Source of the DNA: Kineococcus xinjiangensis
Lineage (GTDB): Bacteria; Actinomycetota; Actinomycetes; Actinomycetales; Kineococcaceae
Direction of reading: 5' to 3'
NCBI RefSeq assembly: GCF_002934625.1
Contig: NZ_PTJD01000007.1
Coordinates: 1-64,000 of the forward strand
Length of the DNA stretch: 64,000 nt
In this document: piece by piece, positions 25,621 to 34,193 of the stretch
Layout of the letters: each line of letters begins with the position of its first letter
How positions within the stretch are numbered: position 1 is the stretch's first letter
The notes under the pieces: model-generated
Databases searched by the model: none
The model's input: only the letters and a program-made list of their open reading frames with translations
Told to the model about the DNA's origin: nothing
Position numbers and translations under genes: made by a program

Positions 25621-26117
25621 TCGACTCCCTCGCCGCCCTCGGGCGGATGTCGGTCTCGCTGATCGCCGTCCTCGGCCTCGTCTGGCTGATCACCCGCTGG
25701 CTGCGGCGCTCGCGCGCCGTGGCCGGCGGGGAGGTCAGCGTGATCTCCCGCACCGCCATCGGCCACAAGGCCGGCGTCGCGGTCGTGAAGGTCGGCGGAC
25801 GGGCCCTCGTCGTGGGGGTCACCGAGCACCAGGTCAGCCTCCTGTCGGAGGTGGACCTCGACGAGGTCCTCCCCGCCGGCCGGGACGAGCGCGGCGAGGG
25901 AGCCCCCCGCACCATCCGGATCCCGACCCAGTCGGCGGCCGCCTTCGACGAGGCCCTGTCCCTGGAGAAGGCGTCCACCTCGGACGAGCCGGAGCTGCTG
26001 CACAGCGCCACCGAGCACCCCCGGCAGCGTGAGACGGCCCTCGCCGGGTCGGCCCTCTCGCCCGCCACCTGGACCACAGCCCTGCGAGTTCTGCGCGAGA
26101 GGACGATCCGCCGGTGA
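25617..26117 (+). CDS. fliO: Flagellar biosynthesis protein FliO
   Basis: A 166-residue protein. One membrane helix near residues 11-27 (MSVSLIAVLGLVWLITRW) is followed by the short FliO core (EVSVISRTAIGHKAGVAVVK, then GRALVVGVTEHQVSLL). A hydrophilic tail follows. FliO assists assembly of the FliP ring of the export gate. TTG 25617 lies inside the fliN stop (TTGA) and is supported by this overlap and the absence of any better upstream start. fliP follows with a GTGA overlap. Confidence 0.88.
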   Translation: MIDSLAALGRMSVSLIAVLGLVWLITRWLRRSRAVAGGEVSVISRTAIGHKAGVAVVKVGGRALVVGVTEHQVSLLSEVDLDEVLPAGRDERGEGAPRTIRIPTQSAAAFDEALSLEKASTSDEPELLHSATEHPRQRETALAGSALSPATWTTALRVLRERTIRR

Positions 26118-27016
26118 CCAGCACCAACGCCCGCCGCCTGCTGCGCGGGACCGTGGCGGCCACCGTCCTCGCGGGTGGCCTGCTCCTCGGCGCGGCCCCG
26201 GCCGGCGCCGCGGTTCCCACCGGGATCAGCACGGGGATCAGCACGGGGATCACCGCCGCCGCCCCGGCCGCGCTGCCCGTCGTCCTGCCCGCCGCGACCG
26301 GCCCGCAGGGCCCCGCAGGCCCCGGCGCCCCCGAGGGGCCCGCCGGTGTGGACGTCACCGTGAACGGCATCAACGGCACCGACGGCAAGCCCAGCCAGTC
26401 GATCACCATCATCATCGCGATGACGGTGCTGTCGGTGGCGCCGGCACTGCTGCTGCTGACCACCAGCTTCACCAAGATCCTCGTGGTGCTGGGCCTGACC
26501 CGCAACGCCCTCGGCCTGACCGGCACCCCGCCGAACCAGGTGCTGGCCGGGCTCGCGCTCTTCCTGACCATGTTCATCATGGCGCCGACGTTCACGGCGA
26601 TCAACGACATCGCGATCCAGCCCTACCTCAAGGGCGAGAAGACCGCCACGGTCGCGTTCGACGAGGGGTCGAAGCCGCTGAAGGAGTTCATGCTCAAGCA
26701 GACGCGCCAGGAGGAGCTGGCCCTGATGACGAAGGCCGCCAAGCGCGACCTGCCCGCCACCCGCGCGGACGTGCCGCTGACCACCCTCGTGCCGGCCTTC
26801 GCCCTCTCCGAGCTGCGCTCGGCCTTCATCATCGGCTTCGTGATCTTCATTCCGTTCCTGGTGATCGACATCGTCGTCTCCGCGGCGCTGATGTCGCTCG
26901 GCATGATGATGCTGCCCCCGGTCACGGTCTCGCTGCCCTTCAAGCTGCTGCTGTTCGTGCTCGTCGACGGGTGGGGTCTGATCATCAAGGCCCTCGTGTC
27001 GAGCTACCCCGGCTGA
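26114..27016 (+). CDS. fliP: Flagellar export-gate protein FliP
   Basis: A 300-residue membrane protein of the type III export gate. An N-terminal signal peptide (VAATVLAGGLLLGAAPAGAA, about residues 13-32) is followed by a Pro/Gly-rich stretch. The FliP core follows: SVAPALLLLTTSFTKILVVL (about 113-132), GTPPNQVLAGLALFLTMFIM, FALSELRSAFIIGFVIFIPF and MLPPVTVSLPFKLLLFVLVD. GTG 26114 overlaps the fliO stop. Confidence 0.96.
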   Translation: MTSTNARRLLRGTVAATVLAGGLLLGAAPAGAAVPTGISTGISTGITAAAPAALPVVLPAATGPQGPAGPGAPEGPAGVDVTVNGINGTDGKPSQSITIIIAMTVLSVAPALLLLTTSFTKILVVLGLTRNALGLTGTPPNQVLAGLALFLTMFIMAPTFTAINDIAIQPYLKGEKTATVAFDEGSKPLKEFMLKQTRQEELALMTKAAKRDLPATRADVPLTTLVPAFALSELRSAFIIGFVIFIPFLVIDIVVSAALMSLGMMMLPPVTVSLPFKLLLFVLVDGWGLIIKALVSSYPG

Positions 27017-27057
27017 CACCCACCCGCCCGCCGACCCGCCGACCGAGGAGCGCCCGC

Positions 27058-27333
27058 ATGACCGACGTGACCGTCGTCAACATCGTGACGACCGCACTCA
27101 TCCTGGCCGCCAAGCTGGCTGCGCCCCTGCTGCTGACCGCCCTCGCGGTGGGTTTCGTGATCTCTCTCTTCCAGTCCGTGACGCAGCTGCAGGAGCAGAC
27201 GCTGTCCTTCGTGCCCAAGACCATCGCCTGCGGGATCGCCCTGGTGGTCTGCGGCAAGTGGATGCTGCACGAGCTGACGTCCTTCACGACAGCGCTCTAC
27301 GAGCGCATCCCGCAGTTCGTCAGCGGAGGCTGA
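27058..27333 (+). CDS. fliQ: Flagellar export-gate protein FliQ
   Basis: A 91-residue protein with two membrane helices (ALILAAKLAAPLLLTALAVG and FVPKTIACGIALVVCGKWML). LFQSVTQLQEQTLSFVPK is the family motif. The start ATG 27058 is preceded by GAGGAG. Longer upstream open frame is noise. Confidence 0.96.
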   Translation: MTDVTVVNIVTTALILAAKLAAPLLLTALAVGFVISLFQSVTQLQEQTLSFVPKTIACGIALVVCGKWMLHELTSFTTALYERIPQFVSGG

Positions 27334-27335
27334 GC

Positions 27336-28100
27336 GTGGAGCAGGTGCACGTCCCGCTGGACCTGCTGCTGGCCCTGCTGCTGGCCTCCGTGCGGATCAC
27401 CGCCTGGCTCGTCTTCGCGCCGCCCTTCTCCAACCGCGCCGTCAACGCCCGCGTCAAGGCCATGCTGGGCCTCGCGATCGCCCTGCCCATGGCGGAGCGC
27501 CTGCGCGGCCAGGCACCGGTGGGCGACCCCGCCGCGATCGTCACCGCCGTGGCGCAGCAGGTCCTCGTCGGCGTCGCGCTCGGCGCCCTCTGCGCACTGG
27601 TCTTCGCGGCCGTCCAGGCGGCCGGCGACCTGATCGACCTCTTCGGCGGCTTCCAGCTCGCCTCCGCCTACGACCCGCTGCAGCAGTCGCAGACGGCGGT
27701 CTTCGGCAAGCTCTACGGCTGGGTCAGCACGGCCCTGCTGGTCACCACCGGCGGCCACCTGATCGTGCTGAACGGCTTCCTCGGCACCTTCGACGTCGTG
27801 CCGCTGAACCAGGCGGTCTCCCTCGGCGCGATCTCCGCGCTCATGACCGATGGAGTCGTGCGGCTCTTCGCCTCCGCCCTGCAGATCGCCGCCCCGCTGA
27901 TCGCGGTGCTCTTCGTCACCGACGTCGGTCTGGGCCTGCTCTCCCGCGCCGCCCCCGCCCTGCAGGTGTTCGCGATGAGCTTCCCGCTGAAGATCCTGGT
28001 GACGCTGACCCTCGGCGGCTTCGCGATGGCGCTGCTGCCCCACGTGCACCCGCAGCTGGTCGAGACCGCGGTGGAGAGCATCGGGCGCGCCGTCAGCTGA
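27336..28100 (+). CDS. fliR: Flagellar export-gate protein FliR
   Basis: A 254-residue multi-pass membrane protein completing the FliPQR gate. PFSNRAVNARVKAMLGLAIA (about residues 29-48), GDLIDLFGGFQLASAYDPLQ (about 91-110) and LQIAAPLIAVLFVTDVGLGL (about 185-204) are typical. GTG 27336 is two bases after the fliQ stop and overlaps nothing upstream that could encode the N-terminus. Confidence 0.95.
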   Translation: MEQVHVPLDLLLALLLASVRITAWLVFAPPFSNRAVNARVKAMLGLAIALPMAERLRGQAPVGDPAAIVTAVAQQVLVGVALGALCALVFAAVQAAGDLIDLFGGFQLASAYDPLQQSQTAVFGKLYGWVSTALLVTTGGHLIVLNGFLGTFDVVPLNQAVSLGAISALMTDGVVRLFASALQIAAPLIAVLFVTDVGLGLLSRAAPALQVFAMSFPLKILVTLTLGGFAMALLPHVHPQLVETAVESIGRAVS

Positions 28101-28198
28101 CGCCGGGCAACTGCACCACCGCACCACACGCACCACCCGCAAGCACGGGCACCGGCAGCACCGCCGGGAGCAGCGACGACGAGGGGAGGAGGTGAGCC

Positions 28199-29281
28199 AT
28201 GAGCGGCGAGAAGACCGAGAAGCCGACACCGAAGAAGCTCGAGGAGGCCCGCAAAGAGGGCAACACCCCGAGGACACCGGACCTCAGCGCCTGGCTGTGC
28301 ACCGGCGCCGGCGCGCTCATGATCCCCATGTCGCTGAGCGCCGGTCAGGAGCTCACCACCCGCGTCTTCCGCCGCCTGCCCGACGTCGCGGCCCAGCCGG
28401 AGCCCGCCCGCGTGCTCGCCCTGCTCGTCGAGACCTTCGCCGGCGTCCCCGCCGTCGTGGCGCCGGTGGCGCTGGCCACCGTCCTCGCCGCTCTCGTCGC
28501 CGGCGCGGCCCAGGGCAGCACCAAGCTCGCCACGAAGAAGCTGACGCCCAAGCTCTCCATGCTCAACCCGATCAACGGCTTCAAGCAGCACTGGGGCCCC
28601 CAGGCCATCTGGGAGGGCACCAAGACGCTGCTCAAGGCGGTCCTGCTCGGCCTCGTCCTGTGGTCGGTGGTCAAGGGCCTCGCGCCCGCCCTCGTCGGCT
28701 CCGCCGCCCTGCCGCTGACCACGATCCTGGCCACCACCGCCGCCTCCATCAGCACGATGATCATCGTCGTGGTCGTCGTCGGCCTGCTGATCGCCGCCGC
28801 GGACTACGCCATGGCCCGCCGCCGCGTCATGAACAAGCTGAAGATGAGCAAGCACGACATCAAGCAAGAGCACAAGAACTCCGAAGGCGACCCGCTGCTC
28901 AAGGGCGCCATCCGCTCCAAGCAGATGGCCATGAGCCGCAACCGCATGATGGCCGACGTCGCCAGCGCGGACGCCGTGATCGTCAACCCGACCCACATCG
29001 CCGTGGCCGTGCGCTACGACCCCGCCAACGGCGCACCGCGCGTCGTCGCCAAGGGCTCCGGGATCATCGCCGACAAGATCCGCGAGAAGGCCCGGGAGAA
29101 CGGCGTCCCCCTCGTGCGCGACGTCCCCCTCGCCCGCCAGATGTACAAGGACGTCAAGATCGGCGACGAGATCCCCGTCGAGCTCTACGCCGCGGTCGCC
29201 AAGGTCCTGGCGTTCGTGATGAACCTGCGCACCCGCGGCGCGCTGCGCGCCAGCAGCGACCCGCACACCGTCCCGGGCTGA
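28199..29281 (+). CDS. flhB: Flagellar export switch protein FlhB
   Basis: A 360-residue substrate-specificity switch of the export gate. The N-terminus KTEKPTPKKLEEARKEGNTP is canonical, followed by four membrane segments. The cytosolic domain carries the autocleavage motif NPTH (residues 263-266), and ARKEGNTPRTPDLS and VLAFVMNLR are family segments. ATG 28199 is preceded by GGAGGAGG. It is the last gene of the fliM operon, and a hairpin follows. Confidence 0.97.
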   Translation: MSGEKTEKPTPKKLEEARKEGNTPRTPDLSAWLCTGAGALMIPMSLSAGQELTTRVFRRLPDVAAQPEPARVLALLVETFAGVPAVVAPVALATVLAALVAGAAQGSTKLATKKLTPKLSMLNPINGFKQHWGPQAIWEGTKTLLKAVLLGLVLWSVVKGLAPALVGSAALPLTTILATTAASISTMIIVVVVVGLLIAAADYAMARRRVMNKLKMSKHDIKQEHKNSEGDPLLKGAIRSKQMAMSRNRMMADVASADAVIVNPTHIAVAVRYDPANGAPRVVAKGSGIIADKIREKARENGVPLVRDVPLARQMYKDVKIGDEIPVELYAAVAKVLAFVMNLRTRGALRASSDPHTVPG

Positions 29282-29303
29282 GACCCCGGCCCCACCCCTT
29301 CCC

Positions 29304-29345
29304 GGACGCCCCGGGGACCGCCCTGCCGCGGATCCCGGGGCGTCC
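29304..29345 (+). terminator. Hairpin terminator after flhB
   Basis: Arms 29304-29315 and 29334-29345 are perfectly complementary (12 bp). It separates the fliM-flhB unit from flhA. Confidence 0.75.
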
Positions 29346-29416
29346 GCGCGCCCCGCCCGCCGCCCCGTCGCGCTCCGTGTGCGGTCGCCACGCCGGTGGC
29401 GCCACCCCGGGGGAGG

Positions 29417-29445
29417 CTCAAGTCCGCGGGGCCATGTGCCGAGGA
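29417..29445 (+). promoter_or_regulatory. Sigma-28-type promoter of the flhA unit
   Basis: CTCAAG (29417-29422), 15 bases, GCCGAGGA (29438-29445). The spacing and -35 are identical to the flgB site (9348-9376), and flanking bases are also shared (GAGG before, CCGCGG after CTCAAG). Transcription near 29451 gives a leader of about 86 bases. Confidence 0.65.
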
Positions 29446-29536
29446 AGGGGAAGCCAGGACGGCGACCAGGGCCACGGACGGGCCTGTCGGACGGTGGAAC
29501 CCCCCGGGGGACCGCTGCTGGAACCGGGACGGTGCA

Positions 29537-31585
29537 GTGCAACCTCGCAACCTCAGCCACTTGGCGATGCCGATCGGCGTCGTCGGGATCGTGATGCTGC
29601 TGGTCGTGCCCCTGCCGGCGGCGCTCCTCGACTTCCTCATCGCGATCAACATCGTCTGCTCGCTGATGGCGCTGCTGATCTGCATGTACGTCAAGCGGCC
29701 CCTGGACTTCTCGGTCTTCCCGTCGCTCATCCTCGTGCTGACGCTGTTCCGACTCGGCCTCAACGTGGCCGCCACCCGGCTCGTCCTCTCCGACGGCTAC
29801 GCGGGCAAGGTCATCGACGCCTTCGGGCACTTCGTGATCTCGGGCTCGCTCGTCATCGGACTCGTCGTCTTCCTCATCCTCATCGTCATCCAGTTCGTGG
29901 TGATCACCAAGGGTGCCGAGCGCGTCGCCGAGGTCGGCGCCCGCTTCACCCTCGACGCGATGCCCGGCAAGCAGATGGCCATCGACGCAGACCTCAACGC
30001 CGGCCTGATCGACGAGGCGGAGGCCCGCCGCCGCCGCGCGGACGTCACCGCCGAGGCCGACTTCTACGGCGCCATGGACGGTGGCTCGAAGTTCGTCAAG
30101 GGCGACGCGATCGCCGCGATCATCATCACGATCATCAACCTCATCGGCGGCTTCACCATCGGCATGGTCCAGCAGGGCCTGGCGCCGGCGGAGTCCATCC
30201 AGAAGTTCGCGCTGCTCACCATCGGCGACGGCCTCGCCTCGCAGGTCCCCGCGCTGCTGCTCTCGGTGGCCACCGGCCTCATCGTGACCCGCTCCACCGG
30301 CACCGGTGACATGGGCACCGAGGTCATCACGCAGCTGTCCCAGCAGAAGGCCGCCCTGCAGATCGCCGGCGGCGCGGCCATCGTCCTCGGCCTCATCCCC
30401 AGCATGCCGAAGCTGCCCTTCTTCATCGTCGGTGTCCTCGCGTTCGTCGCCGCGTCCACCATCGCCAAGCGCGACGCCAAGGCCGCCCTCGCCGAGGCCA
30501 TCGCCCCCGCCCCGGCCGGCCCCGCCCCGGACCCGACGGAGACGTTGCTGGAGGAGATGCGCGTCGACGCCCTGGAACTCGTCCTCGCCGCCGACCTCGT
30601 CGACCTGGTCGACACCTCCAGCGGTGGCGACCTGCTCGACCGGGTGCGCGCCCTGCGCCGCAAGGTCGCCCTGGAGCTCGGCCTGGTCCTGCCCCCCGTC
30701 CGCACCCGCGACTCCCTCGACCTGCCGATGTCCACCTACGCGGTGCGCATCTCCGGGGTGGAGGTCGCCCGCGGCATGGCGCCCCCCGGCCAGGTCCTCG
30801 CCCTCGGCGACAACCTCGACGGCCTCCCCGGCCGCGCAACGGTGGAGCCGGTGTTCGGCCTCTCCAGCAAGTGGGTCCCGGGCGAGCTGCGGGCGCAGGC
30901 CCAGCTCATGGGCGCCACGGTCGTCGACCGCGCCAGCGTCCTCATCACCCACCTCGGCGAGATCGTCCGCAGCAACGCCCCGCGCCTGCTCGGCCGCGAG
31001 GACGTCCGCTCCCTCGTCGACACCCTCAAGCGCACCCACCCCGTCGTCGTCGAGGAGCTGACGCCGGCGCTGCTCACCCTCGGTGAGGTCCAGCGGATCC
31101 TGCAGGCCCTGCTCGACGAGGGCGTGCCGATCCGCGACCTCGCCCGCATCTTCGAGGCGCTGTCGCTGAAGGCGAAGCAGGGCTCCGACCTCGACGGGCT
31201 CGTCGAGTCGGCGCGCGTCGCCCTCGGCGCCGCGGTCGCCGCGGTCCACGAGCAGGACGGCGTCCTGCACGTCCTGACCCTCGACCCGTTGCTGGAGCAC
31301 TCGCTCGCCGACGCGCTCCGGCCGGGGGAGCTGGGCAGCAACCTGGCGCTCGATGCGGGGACGGTCGACCACCTCGTCACCGAGGCCAGCACCTGCCTCG
31401 CCCGCGTCGAGCAGGCCGGCCTGCAGGCGGTCCTCGTCTGCGCCCCGTCGCTGCGGGCCCCGCTGCGGCGCCTGCTGAAGGTCGCGCTGCCGCGACTGCA
31501 CGTCCTCTCGTACAGCGAAGTCAGCTCCCACGCCCGCATCGAGACCATCGGATCGGTGAAGAGTGTCCACGCACTTGCTTCTTGA
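29537..31585 (+). CDS. flhA: Flagellar export-gate protein FlhA
   Basis: A 682-residue protein, normal for the family. The N-terminal half has about eight membrane helices (MPIGVVGIVMLLVVPLPAAL onward). The FHIPEP-family signature RFTLDAMPGKQMAIDAD is at residues 136-152. The C-terminal half (from about 335) is the cytosolic docking domain for chaperone-substrate complexes. The start is GTG 29537. An in-frame extension upstream to 29396 runs through the promoter and is rejected. The 3' end overlaps the next gene by 23 bases. Confidence 0.95.
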   Translation: MQPRNLSHLAMPIGVVGIVMLLVVPLPAALLDFLIAINIVCSLMALLICMYVKRPLDFSVFPSLILVLTLFRLGLNVAATRLVLSDGYAGKVIDAFGHFVISGSLVIGLVVFLILIVIQFVVITKGAERVAEVGARFTLDAMPGKQMAIDADLNAGLIDEAEARRRRADVTAEADFYGAMDGGSKFVKGDAIAAIIITIINLIGGFTIGMVQQGLAPAESIQKFALLTIGDGLASQVPALLLSVATGLIVTRSTGTGDMGTEVITQLSQQKAALQIAGGAAIVLGLIPSMPKLPFFIVGVLAFVAASTIAKRDAKAALAEAIAPAPAGPAPDPTETLLEEMRVDALELVLAADLVDLVDTSSGGDLLDRVRALRRKVALELGLVLPPVRTRDSLDLPMSTYAVRISGVEVARGMAPPGQVLALGDNLDGLPGRATVEPVFGLSSKWVPGELRAQAQLMGATVVDRASVLITHLGEIVRSNAPRLLGREDVRSLVDTLKRTHPVVVEELTPALLTLGEVQRILQALLDEGVPIRDLARIFEALSLKAKQGSDLDGLVESARVALGAAVAAVHEQDGVLHVLTLDPLLEHSLADALRPGELGSNLALDAGTVDHLVTEASTCLARVEQAGLQAVLVCAPSLRAPLRRLLKVALPRLHVLSYSEVSSHARIETIGSVKSVHALAS

Positions 31586-34193
31586 AGGTTCTGACCTCGA
31601 CGCCCTCCTCGCCCAGGCGCGCGAGGAGCACGGTGAGGGGGCACGCATCGTCCGTGCCGAGCGCGTCCGCTCCGGCGGCGTGGGCGGCTTCTTCGCGAAG
31701 GAGCACTACCAGGTGACCGTCGAGGTTCCCGAGCCGGGCGAGATCCTGGCTCCGCTGTCGGCCCAGGCCGCCGAGGCCGCACGGCCCGCCGCGCCCGCCG
31801 TCCCGGCCCCCGTCCAGCAGGCCCCCGTCCAGCAGGCGCCCGTCCAGCAGGCGCCCGTCCAGCAGGCGCCCGTGCACCAGGTGCCGGCACCGCGCAGCCT
31901 CGGTGACCTGCTCGCCGCCGCCGACGCGGCCGACGGCTCCGAGCGCCTCGCCTCCCTCGTGGGTGTGGTCGCGGCGCCGGCCGCCGAGTCCGGGGAACAG
32001 CCCTCCGCCCGCGCCCTCGCCGCCGCCCGCTTCGCGGCCGCGGCGGAGTCGGTGGCGCCCGTCCTCCCCGCCCCCGTCGCCGGCGGCTTCACCGCCGCCG
32101 CCTTCCGCGGCACTCCCGAGGCTCCGGCCCCCGCGATGCCGGCCCCCGCGATGCCGGCCCCCGCGATGCCGGCCCCCGCGATGCCGGCCCCCGCGATGCC
32201 GGCCCCCGTGGCCGCCGCTCCCGTGGCCGCTGCTCCCTCCGTCCCCGCCCCCGTGCTCGCGGCCGCGGCTGCGGCCGAGGCGCCGCGCGTCACCACCCCG
32301 CACCGCCCCATCTCCACCGAGGGCGACGACTTCGCCTTCACCCTGGCCACCATGCGCCGGCACCTGACCGACGGAATGCCTTCTTCTGCACCAAACGTCA
32401 CTCCCGCGGTACCCTCCGTTACGGCCGAGCAGGCGGCTCCCGCGGAGGCAGCGCCCTCCGCGGAACGGCCCCTCCCGGTCGACCCCGCGCTCTCCGCAGC
32501 GCAGGCGGGCACCGACCTGCCGGCCGCCGGTGGCCGGCACCCCGAGGAGGACGCCGTGACCGAGCCCAACGGAACCCCGATCCAGTACGCCTCCAAGCAC
32601 GGCCTCGCGGGAGAGCAGGAGCGCACCTTCCCGACGACCGGCCTCGGCTACGCCACCGCCGAGGAGGCCGCCGCTCCCACCCCGGAGCAGCCCGTCGCGG
32701 CCCGCGAGCAGGAGGCCGCCCAGCCGGCGCCCGCGCACGTCGAGGTGGCGCCCGAGGCGCCCCGTGCCGCGCACGCCGCCCCCGTGGCGCAGCCTGAACC
32801 GGCCGCCGAGCCCGCCCTGCCCGTCGCCGCGCACTCCGCTCCGGAGGCGGCCCCCGAGCAGGTCGAGCCGCAGGCCTCCGTGCCCGCGCACGCCGCCCCG
32901 CCGCAGCCCGCCCAGCAGGAGCCGATCGTTCAGCAGGAGCCGATCATTCAGCAGCAGCCGCAGGTCGCCCAGCAGGCTCCGCAGGAGCAGGCCCCCCAGC
33001 AGCCCGCACAGGAGCAGCCGGTGGCGCAGGCCCCGCAGGAGCAGCCGGTGGCGCAGGCCCCGCAGGAGCAGGCCCCGCAGCCGGTGGTGCAGCAGCCGGT
33101 GGTGCAGCAGCCGGTGGTGCAGCAGCCGGTGGTGCAGCAGCCTGCCGTCCAGTACGCCCCGCAGCCCGTGGTGCAGCAGCCCGTCGTGCAGCAGCCCGTC
33201 GCCCCGCAGCCCGTGGTGCAGCCGGAGCCTGCCGTCCACTACGCCCCGCAGCCCGTGGTGCAGCAGCCCGTCGCCCCGCAGCCCGTGGTGCAGCCGGAGC
33301 CTGCCGTCCACTACGCCCCGCAGCCGGTGGTGCAGCAGCCCCAGGTCGTGCAGCCGGCGCCCGTCGTGGTGCAGCCGGCTCCCGTGATCATCCAGCCCGC
33401 TCCCGTGGTGGTGCAGCCCGTCGCGCACCAGGAGGCGCTGTCCGCGGCTCCCGTCGCCGCCCCCGTCGCGGTGTCGTCGCAGCAGCCCGCCCCGGCCGTC
33501 GTCGGCGACCACGCAGCTTCCGGCGCGCAGATCATGGATTCGTCGTACGGTAATGGCGTGACTACCTACAGCGAGACTTCTGCGCCGACCGGGCACGCTG
33601 CCGCTGCTGAGCACATCGACCCCCAGGCCGCCATCCGCATCGCCCAGGACATCCCCGTCCCGGCTCCGCTGCGCGCCGGCCCGGGTGACCTCGTGCTCGT
33701 CGTGGGCGAGCCCGACGCGGTCGTGACGGCCGGCCTCCTGGTGGCCGACGAGATCGGCTCCGACACCCCCGTGGTCATCGGCCGCGCCGAGGGCCACACC
33801 AGCGTGGGTGCAGGCGACCTCGCCGCCCGCCTGGAGCAGGCCCGCGGCTGGAGCGCACCCCTCACGGTGACGATCCCCGCACGGCCCACCGCGGCCGACG
33901 CCCAGCGTGCCGCCCGCTTCGCCGCCGAGTTCCGCCCCACCGCGGTCGTCGTCGCCGTCGACGCCACCCGCCGTGCCAGCACCGCCACCGAGCTCGTGAC
34001 CGCGCTGCGCCAGGCCGGCGCGCCCGTGGAGCGGGTCGCGGTGACGCGCTCGGTGGAGAGCACCGACCCGCTGGACGTGCTGTCCCTGGGCGTGCCCGTG
34101 GGCTACCTCGACGGGCGTCCCGCGACGACGGGCGCATGGGTGGGGCTGCTCCTCGACGCGGCGCTGCCCGCGGACGGCACGGCAGCCCGGTGA
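31563..34193 (+). CDS. FlhF-like flagellar protein with Gln/Pro repeat linker and no P-loop
   Basis: An 876-residue protein. Residues 1-60 match the FlhF N-terminus (LDALLAQAREEHGEGARIVR, then ERVRSGGVGGFFAKEHYQVT). Residues about 60-660 are extreme Ala/Pro/Gln/Val low complexity with tandem repeats (APVQQ x5, AMPAP x5, VVQQP, and a 24-residue unit twice). Residues about 685-876 resemble the SRP-type GTPase fold of FlhF. The P-loop is missing (LVLVVGEPDAVVTAGLLVAD where GxxxxGKT is expected), and the end keeps a VPVGYLDG segment. FlhF normally sets flagellar number and place. This form probably does not hydrolyse GTP. Start GTG 31563 overlaps flhA. Confidence 0.8.
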   Translation: MSTHLLLEGSDLDALLAQAREEHGEGARIVRAERVRSGGVGGFFAKEHYQVTVEVPEPGEILAPLSAQAAEAARPAAPAVPAPVQQAPVQQAPVQQAPVQQAPVHQVPAPRSLGDLLAAADAADGSERLASLVGVVAAPAAESGEQPSARALAAARFAAAAESVAPVLPAPVAGGFTAAAFRGTPEAPAPAMPAPAMPAPAMPAPAMPAPAMPAPVAAAPVAAAPSVPAPVLAAAAAAEAPRVTTPHRPISTEGDDFAFTLATMRRHLTDGMPSSAPNVTPAVPSVTAEQAAPAEAAPSAERPLPVDPALSAAQAGTDLPAAGGRHPEEDAVTEPNGTPIQYASKHGLAGEQERTFPTTGLGYATAEEAAAPTPEQPVAAREQEAAQPAPAHVEVAPEAPRAAHAAPVAQPEPAAEPALPVAAHSAPEAAPEQVEPQASVPAHAAPPQPAQQEPIVQQEPIIQQQPQVAQQAPQEQAPQQPAQEQPVAQAPQEQPVAQAPQEQAPQPVVQQPVVQQPVVQQPVVQQPAVQYAPQPVVQQPVVQQPVAPQPVVQPEPAVHYAPQPVVQQPVAPQPVVQPEPAVHYAPQPVVQQPQVVQPAPVVVQPAPVIIQPAPVVVQPVAHQEALSAAPVAAPVAVSSQQPAPAVVGDHAASGAQIMDSSYGNGVTTYSETSAPTGHAAAAEHIDPQAAIRIAQDIPVPAPLRAGPGDLVLVVGEPDAVVTAGLLVADEIGSDTPVVIGRAEGHTSVGAGDLAARLEQARGWSAPLTVTIPARPTAADAQRAARFAAEFRPTAVVVAVDATRRASTATELVTALRQAGAPVERVAVTRSVESTDPLDVLSLGVPVGYLDGRPATTGAWVGLLLDAALPADGTAAR
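31806..31880 (+). repeat. 15-bp tandem repeat encoding APVQQ
   Basis: About five near-identical 15-base units in the flhF-like gene encode (APVQQ)n ending in APVHQ. Third-position differences (CCC versus GCG) show partial divergence. Length changes in multiples of 15 keep the frame. Confidence 0.85.
32133..32207 (+). repeat. 15-bp tandem repeat encoding AMPAP, five copies
   Basis: Five identical copies of a 15-base unit (GCGATGCCGGCCCCC) run from 32133 to 32207 in the flhF-like gene. Identity at every third position suggests recent expansion by slippage. Confidence 0.95.
33081..33332 (+). repeat. Nested repeats in the Gln/Pro linker
   Basis: Four copies of a 15-base unit encoding PVVQQ (33081-33140) are followed by a 72-base unit present twice in tandem (33189-33260 and 33261-33332), ending in HYAPQ. 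The two 72-base copies differ at only the last bases. Both periods are multiples of three. Confidence 0.92.

Noticed and set aside
27713-31648. Minus-strand frame of over 1300 codons opposite fliR-flhB-flhA
   Set aside because: The same GC artefact: no family motif, Asp/Glu/Arg/Gln-rich composition, fully covered by conserved plus-strand genes.
32133-33332. Regular repeats that might be a CRISPR array
   Set aside because: Units are 15 or 72 bases, directly abutting without unique spacers, and encode an in-frame Pro/Gln linker.
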